Part shown: one piece after another, positions 62,626 to 64,000 of the stretch
How positions within the stretch are numbered: position 1 is the stretch's first letter
Layout of the letters: every line of letters starts with the position of its first letter
Assembly: GCA_012064415.1 (NCBI GenBank)
Contig: SSNU01000313.1
Span: 411,687 to 475,686, forward strand
Source: Gyrodactylus bullatarudis
Taxonomy: Eukaryota; Platyhelminthes; Monogenea; Gyrodactylidea; Gyrodactylidae
DNA length: 64,000 nucleotides
Reading direction: 5' to 3'
Translations under genes and position numbers: made by a program
The notes under the pieces: model-generated
Seen by the model: the letters and a program-made list of their open reading frames with translations, nothing else
Database searches by the model: none
Told to the model about the DNA's origin: nothing

Positions 62626-62802
62626 CTAGAAATAAGAAAGTAAAAGTAAGATTGATTTCAACTTTGATTTGATTATTAAACATGATTTGAAAAAAAGTGA
62701 ATAAAAAACGATCATGCCATGGACAAGATGAAAAATGCACAAAAGAGACGAATAGAGAGGAGGACGATCGCTTCCATAATTAAAGCTAATTGAAAAGCTA
62801 AT

Positions 62803-63500
62803 CTATGATTTTTACAAAAATCTCAATGTTTACATACAGAATTCGAATTTTTCAAAGATTTTTTGGAATCCTACTCATGTTGCCTACTTTTACCAGTTGA
62901 AGAAAAAAATTCAGAAAAAGAATTATTTTTATGAAAAATATGGCCATTTTTCAAATTTCAATTTGGCGCCAAAATACCATTTTTTCGAACTTTGAACTGG
63001 AAGTTTTATTGATTTGAATGTTGGAGGTTGATTAAAAGAGGTTTCGCAAGATTAAGATTAGTCAAGAAAATCAATTCAACTGAATCTGATCTTATGCATA
63101 ATGACATTATCGTTTGGGAGCTGAATTTCATTTTTTGTCCATTTTCACTACTTGAAAATCAATGAAATTTCGATGATTCAAAATCTCTCGAAAATGGGGT
63201 AACTGTCGGTAATTTGATAGTGCTAGTCAGCTTTCTTGTCTAATCTTGATCCCGAAAAACCTTTTTTGATCAACCTCCAACTTTTAAATCAATAAAAAAT
63301 TTCGGTTCAAAGTTCGAAAAAATGGGATTTTGGCGCCAAATTTAAATTTGAAAAAATGACCATATTTTTCATAAAAATAATTTTTTTCAGAATTTTTCTC
63401 TTCAACTGGTAAAACTGGGTAACATGAGTAGGTTTTCAAAAAATCTTTAACAAATTCGAATTCTTGATGAAAATATCGAGATTTCTGTAAAAATCATAGA
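62803..63500. repeat. Foldback of the TTGGCGCC family
   Basis: The left arm (about 62803-63085) with TTTGGCGCCAAAA near 62970 returns inverted at about 63225-63500 with its own TTTTGGCGCCAAA. The ends read CTATGATTTTTACAAAAATC and its reverse. The centre (about 63090-63220) is single-copy. It is the best-preserved copy of the type found in pieces at 26630 and 28766-29540. Confidence 0.82.
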
Positions 63501-64000
63501 TTCCCAACTTCATATCAACCAACTTTATGAATAAATAAAGAACAAATTAAATTTGAGCAATAATTTTTTACTCTCATTCCATCATGAGACATCATTATTA
63601 AAGGGAGTAATTTTATTTTTAGACACCACAAGAAATGACAAAAAAGAGCAATATAAATTTCTTCACCTAGAAGAAATGAGAAGAAAATTCGGGCACGAAA
63701 AGAAGTACAACATTGAAATACAACAATATTTATTATGTATATCGACAGAAAAAAACTCTTTTATTTCATTGGCATCATGCATTTCTAGAGTGTCTCGCAG
63801 AAAAACTTCTCAGACGATAGAAAAGGGACACTCTTTTAAGATATTCTCCAACAAAATAAAAGAATGTATGCAAAATTAAAAGTATCAAAAACGTTAATTT
63901 GACAAGATTAATGTTCTCTCTTGTCGGAGTTTGTGAAGTGTTGAATGTTGACGACACAATAAATGAGGAATTACAAGTTTCAGAAGTGATGATACCTTTA
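63501..64000. other. Window end, nothing assigned
   Basis: A forward open frame (63553-63879) and a Ser/Thr-rich reverse frame at the edge (63890-64000) are present. Neither has a recognised family. The reverse frame could be another exon of the unknown gene, but I cannot find a donor in the required phase. Confidence 0.4.

Noticed and set aside
63553..63879. Forward open frame of about 108 codons
   Set aside because: It starts at TTG, has no recognised family and no splice context, and its composition is like the surrounding intergenic DNA.
1..64000. CRISPR array, bacterial operon or prophage
   Set aside because: There are no regularly spaced short repeats and no ribosome-binding-site-led gene runs. 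Introns and animal gene families show this is nuclear animal DNA.

Overview
This window is AT-rich animal nuclear DNA. The genes have spliceosomal introns with GT..AG ends, there are no operons, and kindlin, RASD-like GTPase, FAM78 and SIRT1 homologues are present. This means a bilaterian animal. The very AT-rich introns, dense foldback repeats, a Ginger-type transposon and a small secreted cystine-knot gene make an arthropod plausible, perhaps a copepod or other crustacean. That placement is inference from style and no sequence comparison was run.

Layout. 1-12.3 kb is gene-poor and holds foldback repeats, a tRNA-derived SINE and a TTAA-flanked piggyBac-like MITE. 12.3-19.7 kb (+) is a cAMP-dependent protein kinase catalytic subunit gene with two alternative last exons. 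19.8-20.3 kb (-) is a small secreted inhibitor-cystine-knot (ICK) gene, with a second ICK motif hidden in a shifted frame just downstream. 20.5-21.1 kb (-) is EMC8/9. 21.4-38.4 kb (-) is the TFIIH helicase XPB, whose 17 kb are mostly two large introns packed with inverted repeats. 38.8-39.6 kb (+) is a RASD/Dexras-like GTPase, 40.3-41.3 kb (+) FAM78, and 41.7-56.4 kb (+) a greatly enlarged kindlin. Kindlin intron 1 carries a Ginger-like DNA transposon with intact 70-bp TIRs and a GATA target duplication. 56.6-58.0 kb (-) is dyskerin, head to head with SIRT1 (58.1-60.3 kb, +) across only 123 bp. 61.5-62.6 kb (-) is the 3' part of an unrecognised Ser-rich gene.

Gene structures were built by hand from conserved protein blocks, GT/AG sites and phase checks, and every listed exon set keeps an open frame. 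Many introns are tiny, including two of exactly 30 nt, beside introns of 5-8 kb. The genes are mostly unrelated housekeeping or signalling genes (transcription/repair helicase, ER membrane insertase subunit, pseudouridine synthase, deacetylase, kinase, integrin adaptor), so the arrangement looks like ordinary synteny, not a functional cluster. The most unusual items are the ICK locus with two frames, the duplicated kinase C-tail exon, the expanded kindlin and the 30-nt introns.
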